This document shows, piece by piece, positions 26,010-35,309 of a stretch of DNA of 64,000 nucleotides. The notes below the pieces were generated by a model. It saw only the letters and a list, made by a program, of their open reading frames with translations, did no database searches and was not told the DNA's origin. The stretch is taken from NCBI GenBank assembly GCA_945866095.1, contig CAMBGA010000001.1, positions 36,600 to 100,599 on the forward strand, read 5' to 3'. Within the stretch, counting starts at the first letter, position 1. Each line of letters opens with the position of its first letter. The translations under genes were made by a program, and so were the position numbers. The stretch is from Spirosoma fluviale. Its GTDB lineage: Bacteria; Bacteroidota; Bacteroidia; Cytophagales; Spirosomataceae.

Positions 26010-27191
26010 ATGCGAAGATTATTCGTTTTAATACTCGCCTTAGGATTACCTTTTTTAGCGTTCACACAAAAATCAGCTAGTCCTGTGGTGGAATCCATGC
26101 TTATTTTTCCTGGACAGGAAAAACATGTGCATGGAAGTAGCATGGTGGCTTTGCCGAATGGCGATCTTTTGTCGGTGTGGTTTTATGGCAACGGCGAACG
26201 AAATTCAGACGATGTGAAGTTGATGGGCGCCCGATTACCAAAAGGAGCAAAAGCCTGGAGCGAACCTTTTTTAATGGCCGATACGCCTAACCTACCTGAT
26301 TGCAATCCCGTATTATTTTTAAACCAAAGCGGCAAATTGTTTTTAGTCTGGATCGCGGTGCAATCGAACCGTTGGGAACAATCAATTTTGCGCGTCAAAA
26401 CGACGACTAATTATACGAAACCCGGCGCTCCCATTTGGGAATGGCAAGACAATATCTTGCTAAAAATGGATGATCGGTTTGCCAAGGAAATTGCCACAAA
26501 ACTCAAGGCTTTACCCTCTCATGAGATTGGCTGGGCTGGTTACGCCCCCAAATACGACGAGATGATTAATGCGGCTGCGCTAGATCCCATGAAGCGAAAT
26601 TTGGGTTGGATGACTCGAATCAAACCCTTGCTGATAGGTGAAAACCGAATGGTTTTACCCTTGTATTCAGACGGATTTAACTTGTCCATCATGGCCATTT
26701 CAGATGACCAAGGATCCACATGGCATCCTAGTTTACCTGTCGTCGGTCGCGGACCCATTCAGCCTGCTTTGATCCGTAAAAAAAATGGAAATATCATGGC
26801 GTTTATGCGGGATAGTGGGGATGATCCTCCTCGCGTGCATATCAGTGAATCGACGGATTTAGGAGAAACTTGGACCCCGACGATCAAATCCGAAATACCC
26901 AATACGGCCAGTGTAGAATTGCTCGTTTTAAAAGATGGACGTTTGGCATTTTTAGGCAATGACATTGCAGACGGACGGTATCGGTTCCAATTATATCTTT
27001 CGGAGGATGAAGGGAAAATATGGAAATGGAAAATTCCCATTGAAAATGTAGAACCCGGAAAGGGCGGTTTTTCGTATCCCTCCTTAATTCAAACTCAAGA
27101 TGGGATGTTGCGCATGACGTATTCATCTCATGTGGGTACAGATCAAAAATCAATTAAATATGTGGTCGTTGACCCCTCAAAAATCAAATAA
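26010..27191 (+). CDS. Secreted sialidase-fold (BNR-repeat) protein
   Basis: Signal peptide; Asp-box-like 'SDDQGSTWHP', 'STDLGETWTP', 'SEDEGKIWKW'; 'GGFSYPSLIQTQDGMLRMTYSS'. Confidence 0.82.
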   Translation: MRRLFVLILALGLPFLAFTQKSASPVVESMLIFPGQEKHVHGSSMVALPNGDLLSVWFYGNGERNSDDVKLMGARLPKGAKAWSEPFLMADTPNLPDCNPVLFLNQSGKLFLVWIAVQSNRWEQSILRVKTTTNYTKPGAPIWEWQDNILLKMDDRFAKEIATKLKALPSHEIGWAGYAPKYDEMINAAALDPMKRNLGWMTRIKPLLIGENRMVLPLYSDGFNLSIMAISDDQGSTWHPSLPVVGRGPIQPALIRKKNGNIMAFMRDSGDDPPRVHISESTDLGETWTPTIKSEIPNTASVELLVLKDGRLAFLGNDIADGRYRFQLYLSEDEGKIWKWKIPIENVEPGKGGFSYPSLIQTQDGMLRMTYSSHVGTDQKSIKYVVVDPSKIK

Positions 27192-27192
27192 T

Positions 27193-29412
27193 ATGAAAAA
27201 AAGTATCGCGATATTTTTACTGTTTTTAAGTGTGGGTGTTTATGGGCAAAAAAAATCAACTCAGCCCGTGTATGTAGATAGACCCTACATGCAAGATTAT
27301 AGTGTGAAATACTATGCAAAAGATAGTCAAGTTGCGTTGAAATCTGCCTACGCGGATCGCAACGGGGCGATTAAAATATTTAGTTCGGCGGGGTTGATGC
27401 TGCCACATGATGGCCAATTTTTATACCCAGGCAGCTTGCTTCCAGATAAGCGAAACCGCACCAGTGCCCCTAAAAAAATTCAAAGCTTATTGGCCCATGA
27501 AAACCAATTTGTTTTTGTCGATGACAAAGCTATTTTTAGCCATGCTTGGGCCGGAACTCTGTATTCCACCCACGAATTGCCGGGTGCTAATTTGGCCGCG
27601 GGCGGGAACGATTTTACGTTTTTAATAAGTGATGGATATTCATTGCATTTGGTTAAAAAATCAAAGACTTTGTTTAAAGTGAATGTTCCGGGAGACCCAT
27701 TGTTGGCCATCAATTTTGACAAATCTACCGGGTATTTTTGGGTGCTTACTTCGAAAGGATTGCACCGTTTTGATGCGGCTACGGGCCAACTATCTTTATG
27801 GGTTTCCGGAAATAATTTAACGGCATTTGACGTGAAAGGAAATGAAGCTGTATTGGGAAGTAGTGATGGATTTTTTAAAGTGGAATTAGCTACGAAAAAG
27901 GCGGGGGCGCTCCAACAAAAAATTCCGGTGAAATCGATTTCAGCGGTAAAGATTTTAGGCGATAAAGTTTGGTTTGGATCTGCGAACGGAGCATTTGCTT
28001 TACGCAAAGATGGGAAGTTTGATTATTACCAAGGGGAGCGCTGGCTTCCAAGCAATGCCGTCACATCGATTAGCGAAGGGCCGAAAAATTCCGTATTGGT
28101 TTTAACGAAAGCAGGGCTGGGCCAAATTTGTTTTAAGTCGATGACCTTGCATGAAAAGGCGATGTTCTATGAGGCCCAAGTCCGGGACCGACATATTCGA
28201 AATGGCTTTAATGCACATCTGGATAATATGGATCATGGGAATATTACCACGGGATATTTATCCGATTCAGACAATGACGGTTTATGGACTTCCATGTATT
28301 TGGGCGGAGAGATTTTTAGGTATGCGGTGACGAAGGAAGCGGATGCATTAGCGAATGTACGCGAGGCTTTTGAGTCGATGGAAAGGTTATATACGGTTAA
28401 TCCGGTACCCGGTTTTCCTGCACGATCTTTTGAGAGGCGTGGATTTATTTCACAACTTTCAGATCCTGAGCGCTGGCAACATTCTCCGGAGCCCGAGTGG
28501 GACTGGAAATCTACCACCTCGTCAGATGAGGTGATCGGGCATATTTTTGCCTTTGGCGCTTTGGCAGAATTAGTGGATGTCCCTGATTTGCAAAAACGTT
28601 CCATCGTTTTGATTGACACGCTGATGTCACACATCATTAAAAACAATTGGTATTTAATTGACTATAATGGAAAACCTACTTTATGGGGGCGTTGGAATCC
28701 GGAGTATGTGAATGGCTTTCCGATCAACATTGGCGATCGTAAACTGAATTCATCCAATATTGTGGCGATGTTACAGACGGCTTATCGGTTTACAAAAAAA
28801 CCAATTTACAAGCAGAAGGCTTTTGAACTCATGCAAAAGCACGGATATTATGAGAATTTGATGCGTCCTATCAGCCAAATCGGTCATGCTCCTGATAGCG
28901 CTGATCCAAACGCAAAAAATCTATCCGACGGTTGGAATCACTCGGATGATGAAATGTATTATGTCGGGTATTGGGGTTTATATCGCTATGCTTTCAATGA
29001 TACGTTGAGAGCTAGTTTTAAAAAATCCATCATCGATCATTGGGAAATTGAAAGGCCTGAAAAAGAAGGTGCTTGGAATATTTTTACGGCCTTAACGGGT
29101 ACGGCCAAATTTGATTTAGATGAGGCGGCTTGGTATTTGAGGGAACATCCCATGGACTTGGTTGAATGGTCCATTCAAAATAGCCATCGGGGCGATATTG
29201 AAAAATTAGCGCCCAATTTTAGAGATCAAAAAACGAAAGAAGTTTTGCCTCCAGACGAGCGACCTGTCCAACGCCATAATGCAAATATGTTTAATATGGA
29301 TCGCAATGGTGGCAATGGAAATGCAGAGCATAGTGCGGGAGATATATGGTTATTGCCTTATTGGATGGGCAGATATTTAAAGGTAATTAGTGCTCCAGTA
29401 TCAGGAAAATAA
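27193..29412 (+). CDS. Secreted large protein, unknown function: N-terminal beta-propeller-like, C-terminal possible alpha/alpha-toroid
   Basis: ATG at 27193 with signal peptide (MKKSIAIFLLFLSVGVYGQ); repeated propeller-like blades to about aa 340, then helical region with 'NGFNAHLDNMDHGNITTGYLSDSDNDGLWTSMYLGGEIFRYAVTKE'. Confidence 0.7.
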   Translation: MKKSIAIFLLFLSVGVYGQKKSTQPVYVDRPYMQDYSVKYYAKDSQVALKSAYADRNGAIKIFSSAGLMLPHDGQFLYPGSLLPDKRNRTSAPKKIQSLLAHENQFVFVDDKAIFSHAWAGTLYSTHELPGANLAAGGNDFTFLISDGYSLHLVKKSKTLFKVNVPGDPLLAINFDKSTGYFWVLTSKGLHRFDAATGQLSLWVSGNNLTAFDVKGNEAVLGSSDGFFKVELATKKAGALQQKIPVKSISAVKILGDKVWFGSANGAFALRKDGKFDYYQGERWLPSNAVTSISEGPKNSVLVLTKAGLGQICFKSMTLHEKAMFYEAQVRDRHIRNGFNAHLDNMDHGNITTGYLSDSDNDGLWTSMYLGGEIFRYAVTKEADALANVREAFESMERLYTVNPVPGFPARSFERRGFISQLSDPERWQHSPEPEWDWKSTTSSDEVIGHIFAFGALAELVDVPDLQKRSIVLIDTLMSHIIKNNWYLIDYNGKPTLWGRWNPEYVNGFPINIGDRKLNSSNIVAMLQTAYRFTKKPIYKQKAFELMQKHGYYENLMRPISQIGHAPDSADPNAKNLSDGWNHSDDEMYYVGYWGLYRYAFNDTLRASFKKSIIDHWEIERPEKEGAWNIFTALTGTAKFDLDEAAWYLREHPMDLVEWSIQNSHRGDIEKLAPNFRDQKTKEVLPPDERPVQRHNANMFNMDRNGGNGNAEHSAGDIWLLPYWMGRYLKVISAPVSGK

Positions 29413-29436
29413 TTATTTTAGTCTTTTAATTTTAAG

Positions 29437-30735
29437 ATGATCAGTATTTGGGTGTTCATTAGTGTAGCCATTGTTTTATTGGTACTGTTCATTTCAGTAC
29501 TTAAACTACAGCCATTTATATCCTTTTTACTCGTTTCCCTGGGTTTAGGTTTAGCGAGTGGATTGACGACTAGCGACACGATTGTAGCGATCCAAAAAGG
29601 AATTGGCGGGACATTGGGCTCTATCATCCCCATCATTATTTTAGGGGCGATGATCGGCAAAATGGTCGCTAAAAGTCAGGCGACTACGGTCATTGCCGAC
29701 TGGCTGGTGGATGTATTAGGGCAAAAAAACTTGCCATTTGCCTTCATGATCATTGGCTTTATTGTCGGCCTTCCTCTGTTTTATTCGGTGGCATTTTTGC
29801 TGATGGCTCCTTTGGTTTTGTCTACAGCCCAGCGACATAATTTACCGGTGGTATATTTGGGTATTCCGATGCTCGCCTCTTTGTCCATTACCCAAGGATT
29901 TTTACCGCCTCATCCTGCGCCCTATTATTTAGTGACACATTTGCCAGGGGCCGACATGGGCATTACCTTGGGATTAGGAATCGTGATTTCAATTCCGGCG
30001 ATGCTGGCTTCTGGTTGGCTTTTTGGGAAGACATTGAAAAACATTCCTGCTTCTCCCATGTCTTTTGTGGAACCTCCCACGGCCGCGAAGGCGCCTAGTC
30101 TAAGGTCTAGTTTGTTCGTTTTATTATTGCCCGTGGGTTTGATTGCCATGCAATCTTTTGCCAAAAACCTTCATAATCCATTCCTCGAGTTTGTCGGCGA
30201 GCCGATCGTCGCGTTATTGATTTCATTGGGTGCTGCTTTATATTTATTGGGATTTAATCGGGGCATATCCTGGTCGGAAATGCAAGGTTGGTTATTGGAA
30301 TCCATCAAAGATATTTCTCCCTTAATGTTAACTTTTGGAGGTGCGGGAGCGTTTAAAGAAATATTGCAGGCGATGAAGGTGGGGGATGAGATTTTGAAAT
30401 TAACCCAACAAAGCACCCTGGATCCTTTAATTATTGCCTGGATGATTGCCGGGGTTTTACGGATTGTGACGGGCTCATCGACTGTTGCGGGGATCACTAC
30501 TGCCGGATTAATTCTACCTATTTTAAGTGCGAGTGGCGCTAATCCAAATTTAATGGCGCTGAGCATCGGTGCTGGATCTATGGTGCTATCTCATGTAAAT
30601 GATGCTGGATTTTGGTTATACAAGGAATACTTTGGCGTGACCATCAAAGATTCATTGAGATCATGGACCATTATGGAAACAATTTTAGCGGTCGTGGGAT
30701 TATTAGGAGTGCTCGTTTTACAAAATTATCTATAG
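29437..30735 (+). CDS. GntP-family gluconate/sugar-acid permease (second copy)
   Basis: 432 aa polytopic; 'RIVTGSSTVAGITTAGLILPIL', 'GAGSMVLSHVNDAGFWLYKEYF'. Confidence 0.9.
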   Translation: MISIWVFISVAIVLLVLFISVLKLQPFISFLLVSLGLGLASGLTTSDTIVAIQKGIGGTLGSIIPIIILGAMIGKMVAKSQATTVIADWLVDVLGQKNLPFAFMIIGFIVGLPLFYSVAFLLMAPLVLSTAQRHNLPVVYLGIPMLASLSITQGFLPPHPAPYYLVTHLPGADMGITLGLGIVISIPAMLASGWLFGKTLKNIPASPMSFVEPPTAAKAPSLRSSLFVLLLPVGLIAMQSFAKNLHNPFLEFVGEPIVALLISLGAALYLLGFNRGISWSEMQGWLLESIKDISPLMLTFGGAGAFKEILQAMKVGDEILKLTQQSTLDPLIIAWMIAGVLRIVTGSSTVAGITTAGLILPILSASGANPNLMALSIGAGSMVLSHVNDAGFWLYKEYFGVTIKDSLRSWTIMETILAVVGLLGVLVLQNYL

Positions 30736-30804
30736 GATTTCGCTAATCCTGACGGCTTTTGCCAAATTTTTCTTTTCTTGCAAGCTTAAACTAAACCTAT
30801 TGTT

Positions 30805-31557
30805 ATGAAAAAGTATACTATTTTATTTTTGATGGTATCTGTGGGGGCCATGGCGCAAATTGGCGTTGGCGCTAAAAAACCCAAAAATGCTGATATGATG
30901 TTTGATGGATCTCGGTCCATGTTAGATGAAAAATGGGCCTATTGGGAAGGACCACGCTTTGCAGCTCAAATGCCTATTAAATGGGAAATTGTTTCAGACC
31001 CCGCAGGTAAAGGAACCACGGTTTCGACCAATGATCCTGCTGGAGCTGGCGGAAAATATGGTTCAGCGGATATTGTTACTAAAAGAAAATTCCGCGATTT
31101 CAGGTTACACATCGAATTCTTTATTCCTTCTAAAGGGGGAAACTCAGGCGTTTATTTACAAAACAGATATGAAATCCAAGTCTTAGATGGTGATACCACG
31201 AAGCATGGAATGGCTGCGGTAATTAATGAAACCCCATCGCCTTATTATGCGTATAATGGAATTGGGAAATGGAATGCGTATGATATTCAGTTCCGTGCAG
31301 CCCGATTTAAAGACGGAGTTTTAACTGAAAAGCCGATGGTTACGATGTATTTCAATGGAAAAAAAGTACATAAAAATCAGATCATTAACCAAGTTTGGGG
31401 TGGCCCCAATTCGGGAATTGACGGCGGAAATAATGGCGGAAAAGGGATCACGGATTCTCCTCAAGGGCTGAAATTACAGGCCGAAGGACACGACGTTCGT
31501 TATCGGAATATTTGGATGAAAGATATGGATTTTGTTCAGGCAGCAACGGATTTTTAA
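30805..31557 (+). CDS. DUF1080 / 3-keto-disaccharide hydrolase-family secreted protein
   Basis: 'DIVTKRKFRDFRLHIEFFIPSKGGNSGVYLQNRYEIQVLD', 'GPNSGIDGG', 'GLKLQAEGHDVRYRNIWMKD'. Confidence 0.88.
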   Translation: MKKYTILFLMVSVGAMAQIGVGAKKPKNADMMFDGSRSMLDEKWAYWEGPRFAAQMPIKWEIVSDPAGKGTTVSTNDPAGAGGKYGSADIVTKRKFRDFRLHIEFFIPSKGGNSGVYLQNRYEIQVLDGDTTKHGMAAVINETPSPYYAYNGIGKWNAYDIQFRAARFKDGVLTEKPMVTMYFNGKKVHKNQIINQVWGGPNSGIDGGNNGGKGITDSPQGLKLQAEGHDVRYRNIWMKDMDFVQAATDF

Positions 31558-31602
31558 AAACCATTTTTGCGCATTTTTAGTTAGGTTTTAAAATATATAT
31601 TT

Positions 31603-32646
31603 ATGATTCAAGTTTCAGGCTATGGCGCCTTAAATGCCACGTCTTCTATTGCTCCTATCGAATTTGAACGTAGGGAATTAGGGGAGAAAGATATTCTCAT
31701 TGACATTTTATATTGTGGGGTATGCCACTCTGATATTCACATGGCACGTTCTGAGTGGGGGCCTTCGGTGTATCCCATTGTTCCAGGCCATGAGATTGTG
31801 GGCAAAATTAGCCAAATCGGCTCTGGGGTAACCCAATTTAGAGTGGGCGAAATGGCGGGAGTAGGTGTTTTTATCGATTCGTGTCGGGAATGTCCATCAT
31901 GCAAAAAAGGCCAAGAGCAGTATTGTGATGAAGGGTTTACGCCTACCTATAATGGTTATTATCGAGATGGAGTCACGCCAACTTTTGGAGGGTATTCTAC
32001 TCAATATGTAGTAGATGAAGCATTTACTTTGCACATTCCCTTTACAAAAGAACTAGAACGTGTAGCGCCTTTATTGTGTGCAGGAATCACAACGTATTCC
32101 CCTTTAAAGTACGCAGGCGTAGGAAAAGGACATAAGGTGGCGGTGTTAGGCTTGGGAGGTTTGGGCCACATGGGAGTCAAATTTGCGGTATCCATGGGAG
32201 CGGAAGTGACCATGTTGAGCACTTCGCCTTCTAAAGAAAATGATGCCAAAATGTTAGGGGCCCATCATTTTGCTTTGTCGACCGACAAGGATCAAATGAA
32301 AGCCTTGCGTGGTAAATTCGATTTTATTTTGAACACAGTCGCGGCTAAATATGACTTAAATAAATTTTTGGATTTGTTGACCGTCGAAGGCAAAATGCTT
32401 TTGGTCGGAATACCTCCGGAAGACAATGAATTAGGGAGTGCCAAATTAATTTCGAGGCGTAGAAGCATCATAGGTTCTAACGTCGGCGGCATTGCTGAAA
32501 CGCAGGAAATGTTGGACTACTGTGCAGAGCATAATATTTTATCCGACGTGGAAATGATTCAAATGAAGGATATTAATGAAGCCTATACCCGTATCTCAAA
32601 TTCCGATGTGAAGTATCGATTTGTCATTGACATGGCGTCGATGTAG
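31603..32646 (+). CDS. Zn-dependent alcohol dehydrogenase, NAD(P)H (cinnamyl alcohol dehydrogenase-like)
   Basis: 'ILIDILYCGVCHSDIHMARSEWG', 'VPGHEIVG', 'CRECPSCKKGQEQYC', 'VAVLGLGGLGHMGVKFA'. Confidence 0.94.
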   Translation: MIQVSGYGALNATSSIAPIEFERRELGEKDILIDILYCGVCHSDIHMARSEWGPSVYPIVPGHEIVGKISQIGSGVTQFRVGEMAGVGVFIDSCRECPSCKKGQEQYCDEGFTPTYNGYYRDGVTPTFGGYSTQYVVDEAFTLHIPFTKELERVAPLLCAGITTYSPLKYAGVGKGHKVAVLGLGGLGHMGVKFAVSMGAEVTMLSTSPSKENDAKMLGAHHFALSTDKDQMKALRGKFDFILNTVAAKYDLNKFLDLLTVEGKMLLVGIPPEDNELGSAKLISRRRSIIGSNVGGIAETQEMLDYCAEHNILSDVEMIQMKDINEAYTRISNSDVKYRFVIDMASM

Positions 32647-32672
32647 TCAATAGTCTTTTAATCGTTGATTAA

Positions 32673-32708
32673 ATGCCTTTAGAAATTCATTTTTCTAGGG
32701 GCATTTTT
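32673..32708 (+). terminator. Intrinsic terminator after alcohol dehydrogenase
   Basis: ATGCCTTTAGAAA-ttcatt-TTTCTAGGGGCAT (13-bp stem with two G-U positions) followed by T-tract. Confidence 0.7.
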
Positions 32709-32806
32709 TCAATAGGATTTTGGACATTTTTTAGGTAGACAGTATGATTAGTTTGGTCTATTTGATCAAAATGCCTGACTACTTATTAAACCCGAATAAA
32801 TACTGT

Positions 32807-33307
32807 TTAAGATTTGGGACGGGGCTTCATTTTTAAGCTATCCGCTGGGTAAGTTGCTTTCAACATCGCCATTTGTGATTTGGCCCAGTTGACCAAAACT
32901 TCTCTTTGTTGGTCTGTCAAATTAGCATCTCCATGCAATCCTAAATACGTGTAAGAATGCATGGGCATTTCTTTCTCCTCTACTTGCTCGACAACCTCTT
33001 CTAATTTGTGATTTTGAACTGCGATCGATTTTTTTAAAAAGGTGGAGAAATTCAAATGTTTTTTTCCGTCATTAATATGGTGATTTAACCAAAACCCCAC
33101 AGGTTCAATATTGCTATACCATGGGTACGTAGACTTATTGGTGTGGCAATCATTACACGCGTTTTTCAAGATTACTTGGACGTCAGCAGGGATTTCGTAT
33201 TTTTTTGAAATATCAAATAGTTGATCATCCGAGAGATTTTTCTCTTGGGGGATAAATTGGATTGCGATTAGCAGGCCAATGATGCCAAGGGTTATTTTTT
33301 TAATCAT
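32807..33307 (-). CDS. Haem-binding domain protein (single CxxCH)
   Basis: 'LKNACNDCHTNKSTYPWYSNIEPVGFWLNHHINDGKKHLNFS' and N-terminal TM/signal. Confidence 0.87.
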   Translation of the reverse strand: MIKKITLGIIGLLIAIQFIPQEKNLSDDQLFDISKKYEIPADVQVILKNACNDCHTNKSTYPWYSNIEPVGFWLNHHINDGKKHLNFSTFLKKSIAVQNHKLEEVVEQVEEKEMPMHSYTYLGLHGDANLTDQQREVLVNWAKSQMAMLKATYPADSLKMKPRPKS

Positions 33308-33411
33308 TTTTTATTTCAAAAGGGTTTGTAAAGATGTAATTTACAATTTATCTCAAAAAATATAGCGTAATAGTAGATAAAATCGCGAAATTTTAAGTTG
33401 AAATTATTCTC

Positions 33412-34593
33412 ATGAAATATATAATCTGTTTTTTATTTATGGCTTTTTCTTGCACAAACACACCTTCAACGAAAGGCACTTTTGGTTTTGATCTTGAATT
33501 TCTTCAAAAAAGTGAGCCGGGAATTCTAGTATTGGAGGATTCTAGCGGGGATGCTAAAATCATCATTTCCCCTAATTTGCAAGGTCGCGTGATGACCAGT
33601 ACGGCTGAAGGAGATCATGGAACTTCTTTTGGTTGGCTTAATTATGATTTATTGGCTACGCTTGAGACGACTAAACACATGACGGCATTTGGGGGGGAAG
33701 AGCGGTTTTGGTTGGGGCCGGAGGGGGGCCAATTTTCCACTTATTTTAAGAAAGGCCAAGATTTTACGTTTGAAAATTGGCAAGTACCTGCCGAAATAGA
33801 TTCCGAGGCATTCCAACTCGTTTCCGCGACTAAATCGGAGGCAAAATTTACGAAGGAAATGCATGTTGAAAATTACTTAGGGACCGCTTTGGACTTGCGT
33901 GTGGATCGGGACGTTCGATTATTGGCCAAAGAGAATATTGACCAATTGCTCGGAATTAACCTGTCAAAGGAGGTTAAAATGGTGGGTTTTGAAACGGCAA
34001 ATTCCATCACCAATACTGGAAAAATTTCCTGGAATAAAACGAATGGAATGCTATCCATTTGGATCTTAAGCATGTTAAATGCTTCGGAAAAAACGATGGT
34101 CGTTGCGCCATTTAAACAAGATGCGGAAGGCCCTGTTTATACGGATGATTATTTTGGGAAGGTTCCAGCTGACCGGTTAAGGCATGAAAATGGAGTTATA
34201 TTTTTTAAGGCGGATGCAAAATACCGAAGTAAAATTGGCATTTCTCCGTCTAGGGCTTTGCCTTTTATCGGAAGTTATGATGCGGAAAAACAGGTATTGA
34301 CGGTGGCCCAATTTGATTTGCCTGGGGGAAATTCCCAATATGTCAATGGAAAGTGGGAGCTTCAAAAGGACCCTTTAAGTGGCGATGCGGTGAACGCATA
34401 TAATGATGGGGTCAATAATGGAAACCAATTAGGTAAATTTTATGAGATCGAAAGTTCTTCTCCGGCGGCGGCTTTGGAACCTGGAAAAACGTTAACTCAT
34501 CATCACAGAACGATTCATTTTATGGGGCCTAAGCAAGACCTGAATCAAATCAGTTTGAAAGTTTTTGGCATTCCCGTGGACCAGATTAAATAG
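33412..34593 (+). CDS. Secreted protein of unknown function (DUF6786-like), lipoprotein
   Basis: Lipobox 'FLFMAFSCTNTP'; 'GRVMTSTAEGDHGTSFGWLNYDLLA...FGGEERFWLGPEGGQFS'. Family name recalled, not searched. Confidence 0.6.
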   Translation: MKYIICFLFMAFSCTNTPSTKGTFGFDLEFLQKSEPGILVLEDSSGDAKIIISPNLQGRVMTSTAEGDHGTSFGWLNYDLLATLETTKHMTAFGGEERFWLGPEGGQFSTYFKKGQDFTFENWQVPAEIDSEAFQLVSATKSEAKFTKEMHVENYLGTALDLRVDRDVRLLAKENIDQLLGINLSKEVKMVGFETANSITNTGKISWNKTNGMLSIWILSMLNASEKTMVVAPFKQDAEGPVYTDDYFGKVPADRLRHENGVIFFKADAKYRSKIGISPSRALPFIGSYDAEKQVLTVAQFDLPGGNSQYVNGKWELQKDPLSGDAVNAYNDGVNNGNQLGKFYEIESSSPAAALEPGKTLTHHHRTIHFMGPKQDLNQISLKVFGIPVDQIK

Positions 34594-34595
34594 GT

Positions 34596-35309
34596 CTATA
34601 GTCCGTGAATCTTTTTAGCAAAAGCTAGCGCATTGGGCCCATCCCCATGAATGCAAATAGTGTCAGAGGACAGGAATATTTTATTTCCATAGCTGTCCCG
34701 TACAAAGCCATTTCTTATATCGAGAACTTGTTGGACTACATGGTCCAAGTCTTCATGAACAGCACCTTTTTGGCTTCTGGGCATTAAACTGCCATCCTCA
34801 ACATAAGCTCGATCTGCAAATGTTTCATGCGCGACTTTTAATCCCATTTCTAATGCTTGTGTGATTGAATGACTTTGACTTAGGCCAAATAAAATAAGGG
34901 TTGAATCTAGGTCAAAAACTGCTTTTGCAATCGCATGAGCTACGGTTTCATTTTTAGCAGATTCATTATATAAGGCTCCATGGGGTTTAACATGGTTTAA
35001 TTTAGCTCCTGCTTCCGCGGCTATTTTTTGTAAAATGGAGACTTGTTTGTGGACCAATTGGTATATTTCGGTGGGACTTAATGTGACAACTATTCGGCCA
35101 AAATTTTCACGATCCAAATAGGAAGGATGGGCCCCTATTTTAACTTGATGTGAAAGGCAAATCGCGATGCTTGTTCGCATGGTTAACGAATCTCCTGCAT
35201 GAAATCCACAGGCAATATTCGCTTCGTCGATGAAAGGGATTATGGCCGCATCGTCTGGCATCCCTTCTCCTAAATCACAATTGATTGGAATTTTTTTGAA
35301 AGAATTCAT
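34596..35309 (-). CDS. pxpA: LamB/YcsF family, 5-oxoprolinase subunit A
   Basis: 'INCDLGEGMPDDAAIIPFIDEANIACGFHAGDSLTMRTSI', 'HVKPHGALYNE'. Confidence 0.93.
   Translation of the reverse strand: MNSFKKIPINCDLGEGMPDDAAIIPFIDEANIACGFHAGDSLTMRTSIAICLSHQVKIGAHPSYLDRENFGRIVVTLSPTEIYQLVHKQVSILQKIAAEAGAKLNHVKPHGALYNESAKNETVAHAIAKAVFDLDSTLILFGLSQSHSITQALEMGLKVAHETFADRAYVEDGSLMPRSQKGAVHEDLDHVVQQVLDIRNGFVRDSYGNKIFLSSDTICIHGDGPNALAFAKKIHGL

Noticed and set aside
27480-28007. 175-aa minus-strand ORF
   Set aside because: Lies wholly antisense within the 27193-29412 gene, which has a signal peptide and consistent coding.
28233-28646. 137-aa minus-strand ORF
   Set aside because: Antisense within the same large gene; low-complexity, no recognisable motif.
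30171-30566. 131-aa minus-strand ORF
   Set aside because: Antisense to the second GntP permease.
23616-31557. Idea that the AraC-linked locus is a canonical SusCD polysaccharide utilisation locus
   Set aside because: No SusC- or SusD-like gene occurs within or next to it; the only TonB receptors are at the two window edges.
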